A stretch of 12,609 nucleotides of DNA, from NCBI GenBank assembly GCA_929200295.1, contig CAKMZE010000005.1, positions 1 to 12,609 of the forward strand, in the 5' to 3' direction. The notes beneath the pieces were generated by a model that saw nothing but the letters and a program-made list of their open reading frames with translations, had not been told where the DNA came from and ran no database searches. This stretch comes from an uncultured Alphaproteobacteria bacterium. GTDB taxonomy: Bacteria; Pseudomonadota; Alphaproteobacteria; Rhodobacterales; Rhodobacteraceae. Numbering within the stretch: position 1 is the first letter of the stretch; every line of letters starts with the position of its first letter. The position numbers and the translations under genes were made by a program. Of this stretch, positions 6,195 through 12,609 are shown piece after piece.

Positions 6195-7190
6195 ATGACA
6201 CTCACACCGAAATTTTTGACCGCGACAGCTGTTATTGCGTTAAGCGCAAACGCAGCCATGGCTGACCCTGCGGTTCTTTTTGACCTTGGCGGTAAGTTCG
6301 ACAAATCCTTCAACGAAAGCGCATTCAATGGCGCGCAGCGTTGGGCAGACGAAACAGGCGGCAACTTTGCCGAGGTTGAAATCCAATCAGACGCCCAGCG
6401 CGAACAAGCCATCCGCCGCTTTGCAGAAGCTGGCAACAACCCGATTGTCATGGCCGGCTTTGCTTGGGCCTCTGCACTCGACGAAGTCTCAGCCGATTAC
6501 CCCGACACAAAGTTCCAAATCATTGATATGGTCGTCGGTCAGCCCAACGTCCGCTCAATCGTATTCGCCGAAGAGCAAGGCTCTTACCTTGTCGGTATGC
6601 TCGCGGCGATGGCATCTGAAAGCGGCACGGTGTCCTTTATTGGTGGCATGGATATCCCATTGATCCGTAACTTTGCATGCGGCTATGTGCAGGGCGCAAA
6701 GGCTGTGAACCCAGATATTAACGTCATCTCAAACATGACAGGCACAACACCTGCCGCTTGGAATGACCCAGGCAAAGGATCAGAGCTGACATTGGCGCAG
6801 ATCAGCCAAGGCTCTGACGTTGTTTATGCGGCCGCTGGCGGTACTGGCGTTGGTGTTTTGCAAACGGCTGCCGATAACAGCATCCTGTCAATCGGTGTGG
6901 ATTCAAACCAGAACTACCTACACCCTGGCAAGGTTCTGACATCCATGCTCAAGCGGGTTGATAACGCCGTTTACGATGCGCTCTCTGCTGGCGACGGGCT
7001 TGAGCCGGGCTTTAACGTGATGGACCTGTCAAACGGCGGAGTCGGCTATGCGTTAGACACGTTCAACGCTGAGCTGATTTCAGACGATATGAAAGCGGCT
7101 GTCGACGCAGCAAGCGCTGCGATCGTCGCTGGTGAGATCGCAGTTCATAACTACAATTCTGACGAATCTTGCCCTGTTTTTGAATTTTAA
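6195..7190 (+). CDS. BMP/PnrA family periplasmic nucleoside-binding protein of an ABC transporter
   Basis: A 331-residue secreted binding protein. Residues 1-23 are a Sec signal peptide with a hydrophobic core (FLTATAVIALSANA) and an AMA|DP cleavage site; there is no lipobox Cys, so it should be free in the periplasm rather than a lipoprotein. The mature part begins with VLFDLGGKFDKSFNESAFNG (27-46), the signature of the Bmp/PnrA family, whose studied members bind purine nucleosides. Later come IVMAGFAWASALDEV, SFIGGMDIPLIRNFACGYVQG and a hinge-type DVVYAAAGGTGVGVL. GGGAGA (6180-6185) is 9 bases upstream of the ATG. It is the first gene of the operon and is separated from the rest by a hairpin, which would let this protein be made in excess over the membrane parts. 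Substrate identity (inosine, guanosine, adenosine or deoxy forms) cannot be read from sequence; the phosphorylase downstream favours 6-oxopurine nucleosides. Confidence 0.93.
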   Translation: MTLTPKFLTATAVIALSANAAMADPAVLFDLGGKFDKSFNESAFNGAQRWADETGGNFAEVEIQSDAQREQAIRRFAEAGNNPIVMAGFAWASALDEVSADYPDTKFQIIDMVVGQPNVRSIVFAEEQGSYLVGMLAAMASESGTVSFIGGMDIPLIRNFACGYVQGAKAVNPDINVISNMTGTTPAAWNDPGKGSELTLAQISQGSDVVYAAAGGTGVGVLQTAADNSILSIGVDSNQNYLHPGKVLTSMLKRVDNAVYDALSAGDGLEPGFNVMDLSNGGVGYALDTFNAELISDDMKAAVDAASAAIVAGEIAVHNYNSDESCPVFEF

Positions 7191-7216
7191 GTCAAGAACT
7201 TAGGCCATATAAAACC

Positions 7217-7248
7217 AAGGGCCGCGCGACTGTTTGCGCGGCTCTTTT
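7217..7248 (+). terminator. Intercistronic stem-loop after the binding-protein gene (terminator or attenuator)
   Basis: The left arm 7217-7227 (AAGGGCCGCGC) pairs with the right arm 7236-7246 (GCGCGGCTCTT) in 11 pairs with one G-U, around an 8-base loop, and the run TCTTTT ends at 7248. This is a good intrinsic terminator shape with a short U tract. Since the permease and ATPase genes follow with no obvious new promoter, it more likely gives partial termination or protects the upstream mRNA, keeping the binding protein in excess. Confidence 0.7.
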
Positions 7249-7268
7249 CACATAAAGGATGATACATC

Positions 7269-7625
7269 ATGAGCACCGCACTGAATGACTTTTTCACAGC
7301 TTGGGCCGTAGAAGACGCGGCAGAGCGCAATGCGTTGATTGACGGGGCACTGGGTGCAAGCATCCTTTATGCAGATCCACGCACTGACGCGGCATTAACC
7401 AGCGTGGATGCGATCAAAGACTACGTCGCGATGTTCTCACAGATGGCCCCCGGCATGCCTGTATCAGTCGCCAATGTTTCGACAACACTGAACTTTGCGC
7501 GCGCAACGGTGCAATTTGGCACAGCCGAGCAAGGTCAGCTAGGTCAATATACTGCTGATCTAGACGATGACGGTAAGATCACACGCTTGATCGGGTTTGT
7601 TGGGGTCGGAGCGCCCGACGCATGA
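7269..7625 (+). CDS. Small NTF2/SnoaL-like domain protein of unknown function, inside the transporter operon
   Basis: A 118-residue soluble protein with no signal peptide or membrane segment. Its layout fits the NTF2/SnoaL-like cone-shaped fold: an N-terminal helix LNDFFTAWAVEDAAERNALID (5-25), then LGASILYADPRTD (28-40), a helix AIKDYVAMFSQMAPGM, and strands ANVSTTLNFARATVQFG and GQYTADLDDDGKITRLIGFVG. Such proteins bind or act on small hydrophobic or polar ligands, but the fold says little about activity, and I assign none. AAGGA (7255-7259) lies 9 bases upstream of the ATG. The gene follows the intercistronic hairpin, and its stop overlaps the ATPase start as ATGA, so it is firmly part of the operon. 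A role in handling imported nucleoside or in assembly of the transporter is possible, but only by position. Confidence 0.8.
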   Translation: MSTALNDFFTAWAVEDAAERNALIDGALGASILYADPRTDAALTSVDAIKDYVAMFSQMAPGMPVSVANVSTTLNFARATVQFGTAEQGQLGQYTADLDDDGKITRLIGFVGVGAPDA

Positions 7626-9169
7626 CCACAGCCGCAGACGTTGCCCCCGCAATTGAGCTGCGCGGGATTTCCAAAGCCTTTGGCGCTGTCCAAGCCAATA
7701 AAGACATTTCCATTCGGGTGATGCCCGGTACGATCCATGGTATTATTGGCGAGAATGGCGCGGGGAAATCCACGCTCATGTCGATTTTGTATGGGTTTTA
7801 TAAGGCGGATGCGGGCGAAATCTTTATTTCAGGTCGAAAAACGTCAATTCCTGATAGTCAGGCCGCCATTGCCGCTGGCATCGGAATGGTCTTTCAACAT
7901 TTCAAGCTTGTTGAAAATTTCACGGTGCTTGAAAACATCATTCTTGGCGCTGAAGACAGCGGCTTGCTCTCCCCTTCCTTACGCCGCGCCCGCCGCGAGC
8001 TTGCAGCATTGGCTGATGAATACGGGCTTCAGGTGGAGCCCGATGCGCTGATCGAAGACATCGGTGTTGGCATGCAACAAAGGGTGGAAATTCTCAAAGC
8101 GCTCTACCGCAAGGCTGATATCCTTATCCTTGATGAACCCACCGGGGTTCTCACCCCCGCTGAGGCGGATCAATTATTTCGCATCCTCGAGCGGCTGAAA
8201 GCCGAAGGAAAAACGATTATTCTCATCACCCATAAACTGCGCGAAATTATGGGCGCCACAGATACCGTGAGCGTCATGCGCCGTGGTGAAATGACCGCAA
8301 CTGTTAAAACATCAAACACATCGCCCGCCGAACTGGCCGAGCTGATGGTGGGGCGCAAGGTCTTGCTACAGGTCGAAAAACAACCCCGCAAACCCGGTGC
8401 GCGCATCTTGGACATTTCGAACCTTACAGTGCATGATGAAAAGAATGTTCCGCGTCTTAAGGGCATCAATCTGCATGTGAACGCTGGTGAAATCCTTGGT
8501 ATTGCGGGTGTCGCGGGTAATGGGCAATCTGAGCTGCTTGAGGTTCTGGGTGGCTATGCGCAAGCGAGCGGCCAGATCACGATGAACGGTCAATCGCTTG
8601 ACCTCACGGGCGCAAAATCTGATGGGCAAAGCCGCCGTACGCGGGGCATCGCCCATGTGCCCGAGGACAGACAACGCGAAGGCTTGATCATGGATTATCA
8701 GGCCTGGGAAAACATCGCCTTCGGATACCACCGCGACCACGCATATCGCAAGGCCGGGCTCTTTATGGATCACGGCGCAATGCGCCGCGATACCACCGAA
8801 AAGATGGCGCGCTTTGACGTGCGCCCACCTGACCCGCGGCTGGCTGCAAAATCATTCTCAGGCGGGAACCAGCAGAAAATCGTGCTGGCCCGTGAGATTG
8901 AGCGTAACCCAGATTTGTTGCTCATCGGGCAGCCCACACGCGGCGTGGATATTGGCGCGATTGAATTTATTCATCAACAGATCATCGCCTTGCGTGATCA
9001 AGGCAAAGCGATCTTGTTGGTCTCGGTCGAACTCGAAGAAATCCTCGCGCTATCAGATCGTATCGCGGTGATGTTTGATGGGCAAATCATGGGCGAGCGC
9101 CTGCCCGAAAACACCGATGAAAAAGAGCTGGGTCTCTTGATGGCTGGGATCACAGAGGAGGCCGCCTAA
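7622..9169 (+). CDS. ABC transporter ATP-binding protein, tandem-ATPase type (nucleoside/BMP family)
   Basis: A 515-residue cytoplasmic protein with two fused ATPase domains, as in ribose-type (RbsA) and nucleoside (YufO/NupO) importers. Domain 1 (about 10-245) has Walker A GENGAGKST (43-51), a Q loop FQHFKL, Walker B ILILDEP (Asp171-Glu172) and the switch ITHKL, but a changed signature IGVGMQQ (147-153). Domain 2 (about 262-505) has a full signature SGGNQQK (413-419), but its Walker A is GVAGNGQS (296-303) without the Lys, and its Walker B ends GQPTRG (Gln437 in place of the catalytic Glu). The two halves therefore complement each other to give one complete ATP site, which is normal in this family. 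It begins in an ATGA overlap with the NTF2-like gene and ends in a TAATG overlap with the first permease. Confidence 0.95.
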   Translation: MTTAADVAPAIELRGISKAFGAVQANKDISIRVMPGTIHGIIGENGAGKSTLMSILYGFYKADAGEIFISGRKTSIPDSQAAIAAGIGMVFQHFKLVENFTVLENIILGAEDSGLLSPSLRRARRELAALADEYGLQVEPDALIEDIGVGMQQRVEILKALYRKADILILDEPTGVLTPAEADQLFRILERLKAEGKTIILITHKLREIMGATDTVSVMRRGEMTATVKTSNTSPAELAELMVGRKVLLQVEKQPRKPGARILDISNLTVHDEKNVPRLKGINLHVNAGEILGIAGVAGNGQSELLEVLGGYAQASGQITMNGQSLDLTGAKSDGQSRRTRGIAHVPEDRQREGLIMDYQAWENIAFGYHRDHAYRKAGLFMDHGAMRRDTTEKMARFDVRPPDPRLAAKSFSGGNQQKIVLAREIERNPDLLLIGQPTRGVDIGAIEFIHQQIIALRDQGKAILLVSVELEEILALSDRIAVMFDGQIMGERLPENTDEKELGLLMAGITEEAA

Positions 9170-10278
9170 TGGACAGCGCAATGCCGAAATGGGCTGATGT
9201 GTTCCTCATTCCCATGATCAGTCTGCTGCTCGCTGCGGTCTTTTCCGCGATTGTGATTTACGCCATCGGCGAAAGCCCGATTGAGGCGCTCAAGCTGATG
9301 GTAGTTGGCGCCGTCGGGTCGACCTATGGCTGGGGTTATACGCTTTATTATGCGACAAACTTTATGTTCACGGGGCTGGCTGTGGCCGTCGCGTTCCATG
9401 CGCGTCTGTTTAATATTGGCGGCGAGGGTCAGGCGATGCTGGGTGGTTTGGGCGTGGCTTTGGCCTGCCTCTACATCCCTTGGTCGCATTGGGCATTTGC
9501 GCTCATCGGGTCGGCCACTGCGGGGGCTGTTTTTGGGGCAGCTTGGGCTGCCATCCCGGCCTTTCTTCAGGCCAAACGCGGCAGCCATATCGTGATCACC
9601 ACGATCATGTTTAACTTTATTGCCGCCGCTTTGCTAAACTTCCTGCTCATCGGCGCGCTCAAGCTCAAAGGTGCGATGGAGCCTGCCACCGGAAAATTCC
9701 CTGAGCCCACGCATCTGCCGTCGTTTCAGGATATGTTCAGCTATGGTGACACGGTGCTATTTCGCGGCGCCCCGGCGAATATCTCGTTCTTTGTGGCTTT
9801 GCTGGCTTGTGTTTTCGTTTGGGCGCTCATCTGGCGCACAAGGCTAGGGTATGAGCTGCGTGCCTATGGGCATTCGCCCACGGCGGCAAAATATGCAGGG
9901 ATCAACCCCACCAAAATTATCATGGTCACCATGCTGATTTCTGGTGCTTTGGCGGGGATGATGGCTGTGAACAACGTGCAGGGCGAGGCAGAGCGCCTTG
10001 TGCTCAACGCCGTTGAAGGGGCCGGGTTTATAGGTATTGCGGTTGCTCTGATGGGCAGATCGCACCCCTTTGGTGTGCTGCTCGCCGCGCTCTTGTTTGG
10101 CTTTCTTTATCAAGGCGGTGCAGAGCTCGCGCTCTGGACAAAGATCCCACGGGAAATGATCGTCGTAATCCAAGCGCTCGTTATCCAGTTTACAGGCGCA
10201 TTAGATGATATGGTCCGCACACCTGTGACAAAGATTTTTGTCGCACTTCGACGCCCCCCATCTGGACAGGAAGGGTAA
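9169..10278 (+). CDS. ABC transporter permease, nucleoside/BMP family (YufP/NupP-like), subunit 1
   Basis: A 369-residue inner-membrane protein of the BPD_transp_2 type (branched-chain amino acid/ribose/nucleoside permease family), with about 8-10 hydrophobic segments; the first begins at about residue 11 (VFLIPMISLLLAAVFSAIVIY). Family marks are ARLFNIGGEGQAMLGGLGVA (about 78-97), a cytoplasmic TRLGYELRAYGHSPTAAKYAGI coupling segment, and GFIGIAVALMGRSHPFGVLLAALLFG near the end. It pairs with the second permease to form the channel. GAGGAGG (about 9154-9160) sits inside the ATPase gene, and the ATG overlaps that gene's TAA by one base (TAATG), so translation is coupled. Confidence 0.94.
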   Translation: MDSAMPKWADVFLIPMISLLLAAVFSAIVIYAIGESPIEALKLMVVGAVGSTYGWGYTLYYATNFMFTGLAVAVAFHARLFNIGGEGQAMLGGLGVALACLYIPWSHWAFALIGSATAGAVFGAAWAAIPAFLQAKRGSHIVITTIMFNFIAAALLNFLLIGALKLKGAMEPATGKFPEPTHLPSFQDMFSYGDTVLFRGAPANISFFVALLACVFVWALIWRTRLGYELRAYGHSPTAAKYAGINPTKIIMVTMLISGALAGMMAVNNVQGEAERLVLNAVEGAGFIGIAVALMGRSHPFGVLLAALLFGFLYQGGAELALWTKIPREMIVVIQALVIQFTGALDDMVRTPVTKIFVALRRPPSGQEG

Positions 10279-10282
10279 GAAA

Positions 10283-11260
10283 ATGAGCATCTTTCTTCTC
10301 TTTCAAATCGAAGTGCTCGACAGTGCTTTGCGCTTAGCAACACCGCTGCTGCTGGCCTGTCTTGCTGGGCTTTTCTCAGAACGTGCAGGCATCTTTGATA
10401 TCGGGCTTGAGGGCAAGATCCTGATGTCTGCTTTTGTCTCTGCGGCGATTGCCTCAGTCACAGGGGACGTCTGGCTTGGGATGCTTGCCGGAATTTGCGC
10501 GTCGCTTGTGCTTTCGCTGATCCATGGTGTGGCGTCGATTACATTCCGTGGTGATCAACTGATCTCGGGCGTGGCGATCAATTTTCTTGCGGCTGGGCTG
10601 TCTGTTGTGATCGCACAAAGCTGGTTTCGCGAAGGTGGGCGGACGCCGCAGCTTTCGGGTGATGCGCGTTTTAGCGGGATTGATCTTCCTTTCGCAAATA
10701 CGCTCGCTGATACGCCTCTGATTGGGCCGGTTTATCATGGCCTGATCTCAGGCCATACGATATTGGTTTATGTCGCCCTTTTAACAGTGCCGTTAAGCTG
10801 GTGGATATTATTCCGCACACGGTTTGGCTTGCGTTTGCGCGCTGTTGGCGAAAACCCTGCATCAGTGGACACGGCAGGCATATCCGTGGTGGGCCTGCGG
10901 TTTGCCGCCGTAATGATCTGCGGGATTTTATGCGGGCTTGCAGGCGCGCAAATGGCGACAGCAGAACCTGCCGCAGGCTTTGTCAAAGACATGACCGCTG
11001 GGCGTGGGTTCATCGCCCTTGCCGCACTGATCTTTGCAAAATGGCGCCCTTGGCATGCGCTTTATGCTTGCCTGCTCTTTGGGTATTTACAAGCGATCGC
11101 CTTGCGCCCCGATTTAATCGAAGCTGCTTTGGGCTTTTCGGTGCAAACACAGCTTCTCGATGTTTTGCCCTATATTCTCACTGTCGTTATTCTGGCAGGC
11201 TTTGGGGGCAAGGCGATCCCCCCACGCGCCGGAGGAGAGCCATATGTCAAAGAACGCTGA
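10283..11260 (+). CDS. ABC transporter permease, nucleoside/BMP family (YufQ/NupQ-like), subunit 2
   Basis: A 325-residue inner-membrane protein, shorter than its partner as is usual for this pair. It shows LFSERAGIFDIGLEGKILMS (about 32-51), the counterpart of the GGEGQ segment in the first permease, then TRFGLRLRAVGENPASVDTAGI as the coupling loop, and GRGFIALAALIFAKWRPWHAL near the C-terminus. The start is the ATG at 10283 because AGGAAGGG (10268-10275) lies 7 bases upstream and the first permease stops 4 bases before it; a longer in-frame start at 10238 would overlap that gene by 41 bases with a polar, atypical extension. Its last 17 bases overlap the phosphorylase gene. Confidence 0.94.
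   Translation: MSIFLLFQIEVLDSALRLATPLLLACLAGLFSERAGIFDIGLEGKILMSAFVSAAIASVTGDVWLGMLAGICASLVLSLIHGVASITFRGDQLISGVAINFLAAGLSVVIAQSWFREGGRTPQLSGDARFSGIDLPFANTLADTPLIGPVYHGLISGHTILVYVALLTVPLSWWILFRTRFGLRLRAVGENPASVDTAGISVVGLRFAAVMICGILCGLAGAQMATAEPAAGFVKDMTAGRGFIALAALIFAKWRPWHALYACLLFGYLQAIALRPDLIEAALGFSVQTQLLDVLPYILTVVILAGFGGKAIPPRAGGEPYVKER
11231..11237 (+). promoter_or_regulatory. Ribosome binding site of the phosphorylase, inside the permease gene
   Basis: GGAGGAG is an almost perfect anti-Shine-Dalgarno match, 6 bases before the ATG at 11244. It lies within the last codons of the second permease gene. It decides the start and suggests the enzyme is translated efficiently and independently of the permease. 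Confidence 0.65.
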
Positions 11261-12059
11261 AGCACTTGCCCGCGACATCCGTAACCGTGCAGGGAATGCA
11301 CCTATTGCGGTTGGGCTGATCCTTGGGTCCGGCTTAGGGCATCTTGCTGATACTGTTGATGGCGTGGCCATCCCCTATAGCGATTTGCCAGGCTTTCCGC
11401 ATGCAGGTGTTTCAGGGCATAATCCTAACCTCGTCATCGGAGAGCTCGAGGGCGTGCGTGTCGCTGTCTTTGGCGGGCGGGCGCATTACTATGAAAGCGG
11501 GCGCGCTGATGCGATGCGCCTCCCGCTTGAGGTTCTGGCAGCACTTGGTGCGGGCACGATGCTTGCAACAAACGCCGCAGGTTCAATGCGGCCTGATATG
11601 CCCACTGGTTCTATCATGAACCTCACCGATCATATCAACTTTGCCGGTGCAAACCCGCTTATCGGGGAGCCCACTGATCGACGCTTTGTTCCTATGAAGG
11701 ACTGTTATGATCCAGACATCAGGGCGGCCCTAGCCGCTGCGGCAACAACAGCCGAGGTCGAGATGCATGAGGGCATCTATGCGTGGTATTCCGGCCCATC
11801 CTTTGAAACCATAGCCGAGATCAAGGCCCTGCGTATATTGGGCGCTGATGCAGTGGGCATGTCAACAGTGCCCGAGGTGATCCTCGCCCGGTTCTTAGGT
11901 CTCAAAGCCGCCGCCATATCCTGCATCACCAATATGGCCGCAGGCATGTCTGATGAGCAGATCAGCCATAGCCATACCAAAGAGATGGCCCCCCTCGGCG
12001 CCGCGAAATTAGAACGCGTATTAAGAGCCTGGTTACAAAAACAAGTCCAAAACACCTAA
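11244..12059 (+). CDS. Purine nucleoside phosphorylase (trimeric PNP/MTAP family)
   Basis: This enzyme splits purine (deoxy)nucleosides with phosphate into free base and (deoxy)ribose-1-phosphate in the cytoplasm. The 271-residue length is normal for the low-molecular-mass, homotrimeric class. Visible motifs: phosphate loop LILGSGLG (25-32), GRAHYYE (78-84), TNAAGSMRPDMPTGS (109-123), YSGPSFET (182-189) and GADAVGMSTVPEV (200-212). By alignment from memory, Glu188 and Asn230 match human Glu201 and Asn243, which select 6-oxopurines, so inosine, guanosine and perhaps xanthosine are likely substrates rather than adenosine. The start is the ATG at 11244, with GGAGGAG (11231-11237) 6 bases upstream; the longer in-frame start at 11160 would lie deep in the permease gene. 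The 17-base overlap with the permease places it in the uptake operon. Symbols such as punA or deoD are used variously, so none is given. Confidence 0.94.
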   Translation: MSKNAEALARDIRNRAGNAPIAVGLILGSGLGHLADTVDGVAIPYSDLPGFPHAGVSGHNPNLVIGELEGVRVAVFGGRAHYYESGRADAMRLPLEVLAALGAGTMLATNAAGSMRPDMPTGSIMNLTDHINFAGANPLIGEPTDRRFVPMKDCYDPDIRAALAAAATTAEVEMHEGIYAWYSGPSFETIAEIKALRILGADAVGMSTVPEVILARFLGLKAAAISCITNMAAGMSDEQISHSHTKEMAPLGAAKLERVLRAWLQKQVQNT

Positions 12060-12183
12060 GCTCATAAGTCCAATCACATCAAAATGCTGCAATTGCAGAA
12101 AAATTACGTCTCAGAGGGTTTGACAGACCCCCATGAAATAGGTTTTGTGCGCGCAACGGCCCAAATGGCCGTTCGGAACGCCC
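12060..12183 (+). promoter_or_regulatory. Regulatory gap between the phosphorylase and the TauE/SafE gene
   Basis: This 124-base gap has no gene. It contains a perfect 12-base palindrome CTGCAATTGCAG (12087-12098), a consensus -35 TTGACA (12120-12125) with only a poor -10 at 17-base spacing (TTTTGT, 12143-12148), and a hairpin AACGGCC/GGCCGTT (12155-12161 and 12167-12173) ending 10 bases before the next ATG. I see no strong terminator for the phosphorylase. The TauE/SafE gene thus probably has its own regulated promoter. Confidence 0.45.
12087..12098. promoter_or_regulatory. Perfect 12-base palindrome, candidate operator
   Basis: CTGCAATTGCAG equals its own reverse complement. It lies 21 bases upstream of the TTGACA -35 candidate, a position suited to an activator or repressor site. 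The regulator is unknown; the run AAAAA follows on the + strand. Confidence 0.4.
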
Positions 12184-12609
12184 ATGCAAATCTATCTTCC
12201 CATCGCCGAGGTCTCGGTGAACGCTTTCCTTTTGTTAGGGCTAGGTGGGCTTGTCGGTGTCCTTTCTGGCATGTTTGGCGTTGGCGGCGGATTTTTAATG
12301 ACGCCGCTTTTGTTTTTCATTGGCATCCCGCCCGCGGTTGCTGTGGCAACAGAAGCCAACCAAATCGTTGCATCATCATTTTCAGGCGTCTTAGCACATT
12401 TCAAACGCAAAACCGTTGATCTGCGCATGGGGGGTGTCCTGCTGATTGGCGGGTTAATCGGCTCTGCGCTTGGCATTGTGGTCTTTAATTACTTGCGCGC
12501 ACTTGGACAGGTCGATCTGCTGGTCAGGCTTTGCTACGTGGTCTTTCTAGGCATGATCGGCTCGCTGATGTTTATGGAAAGCCTGCGCGCGATCCGGCGG
12601 GCCGGCAAA
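12184..12609 (+). CDS. Sulfite exporter TauE/SafE (TSUP) family membrane protein, 3' truncated by window edge
   Basis: The first 142 residues are present, open to the window edge. TSUP proteins are inner-membrane transporters of small anions such as sulfite, sulfoacetate or related compounds; the substrate cannot be told from sequence. The part seen has about four hydrophobic segments: FLLLGLGGLVGVLSGMFGVG (15-34), FLMTPLLFFIGIPPAVAVAT (37-56), MGGVLLIGGLIGSALGIVVF (82-101) and LLVRLCYVVFLGMIGSLMF (112-130). The GMFGVGGGFLMTP motif (29-41) is the family hallmark. The start at the ATG 12184 gives MQIYLPIAEVSVNAF, which matches this Rhodobacterales-type subgroup as I know it; the ribosome site is weak and a hairpin lies just upstream. 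It is not clearly linked in function to the purine operon. Confidence 0.9.
   Translation, partial: MQIYLPIAEVSVNAFLLLGLGGLVGVLSGMFGVGGGFLMTPLLFFIGIPPAVAVATEANQIVASSFSGVLAHFKRKTVDLRMGGVLLIGGLIGSALGIVVFNYLRALGQVDLLVRLCYVVFLGMIGSLMFMESLRAIRRAGK

Noticed and set aside
8366..8773. Minus-strand open frame of 135 codons inside the ATPase gene
   Set aside because: Antisense shadow of the conserved ATPase; no ribosome site or domain pattern.
9166..9588. Minus-strand open frame of 140 codons inside the first permease gene
   Set aside because: Shadow of the permease; the protein is rich in Arg, Gln and His, as expected for the reverse of hydrophobic codons.
10801..11319. Plus-strand 172-codon frame overlapping the second permease and phosphorylase genes
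   Set aside because: Out of frame with both recognised genes, Cys/Arg-rich, and without its own Shine-Dalgarno.
12084..12419. Plus-strand 111-codon frame beginning in the gap after the phosphorylase
   Set aside because: It runs through the TauE/SafE start in another frame; the TSUP frame from 12184 has clear family motifs and this one has none.

Overview
The window reads as a piece of chromosome from an alphaproteobacterium, most likely a marine Rhodobacterales (Roseobacter-group) species. The basis is protein style: the GlnD, MurJ, Nfu, TsaB, RimI and TSUP sequences look like those I know from that order. I had no database, so the assignment is by recognition. All genes are on the + strand and densely packed; no gap reaches 300 bases. 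I see no tRNA, rRNA, CRISPR array, insertion sequence or phage gene.

Left part (1-3971), housekeeping: the 3' two thirds of glnD (PII uridylyltransferase / uridylyl-removing enzyme: HD domain and two ACT domains), then murJ (lipid II flippase, TTG start), then a small universal stress protein.

Middle part (3972-6024), a second transcription unit: an Nfu-type iron-sulfur carrier behind a promoter with a perfect 15-base dyad resembling an Irr (iron-responsive) box, then a small uncharacterised protein (DUF6958-like), tsaB (t6A tRNA modification) and rimI (N-acetyltransferase). The last three are joined by ATGA and TGATG stop/start overlaps.

Right part (6025-12059), a purine nucleoside uptake and salvage operon: a periplasmic BMP/PnrA-type binding protein, an intercistronic hairpin that could lower downstream expression, a small NTF2/SnoaL-like protein, a double ATPase, two permeases and a purine nucleoside phosphorylase. 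From the NTF2-like gene to the phosphorylase, genes overlap or lie 4 bases apart. The logic is capture in the periplasm, import, then phosphorolysis to free base plus (deoxy)ribose-1-phosphate. The promoter region has a CG-centred palindrome like a LacI-family operator.

The end (12184-12609) is the 5' part of a TauE/SafE (TSUP) anion exporter gene, preceded by a 124-base gap with a perfect 12-base palindrome, a consensus -35 and a GC-rich hairpin.

Most of the window is well-understood core metabolism and I do not see a wholly new system. The points most worth a second look are the regulatory sites before nfu and before the transporter operon, the NTF2-like protein embedded in the transporter operon, and the small unknown protein coupled to tsaB.
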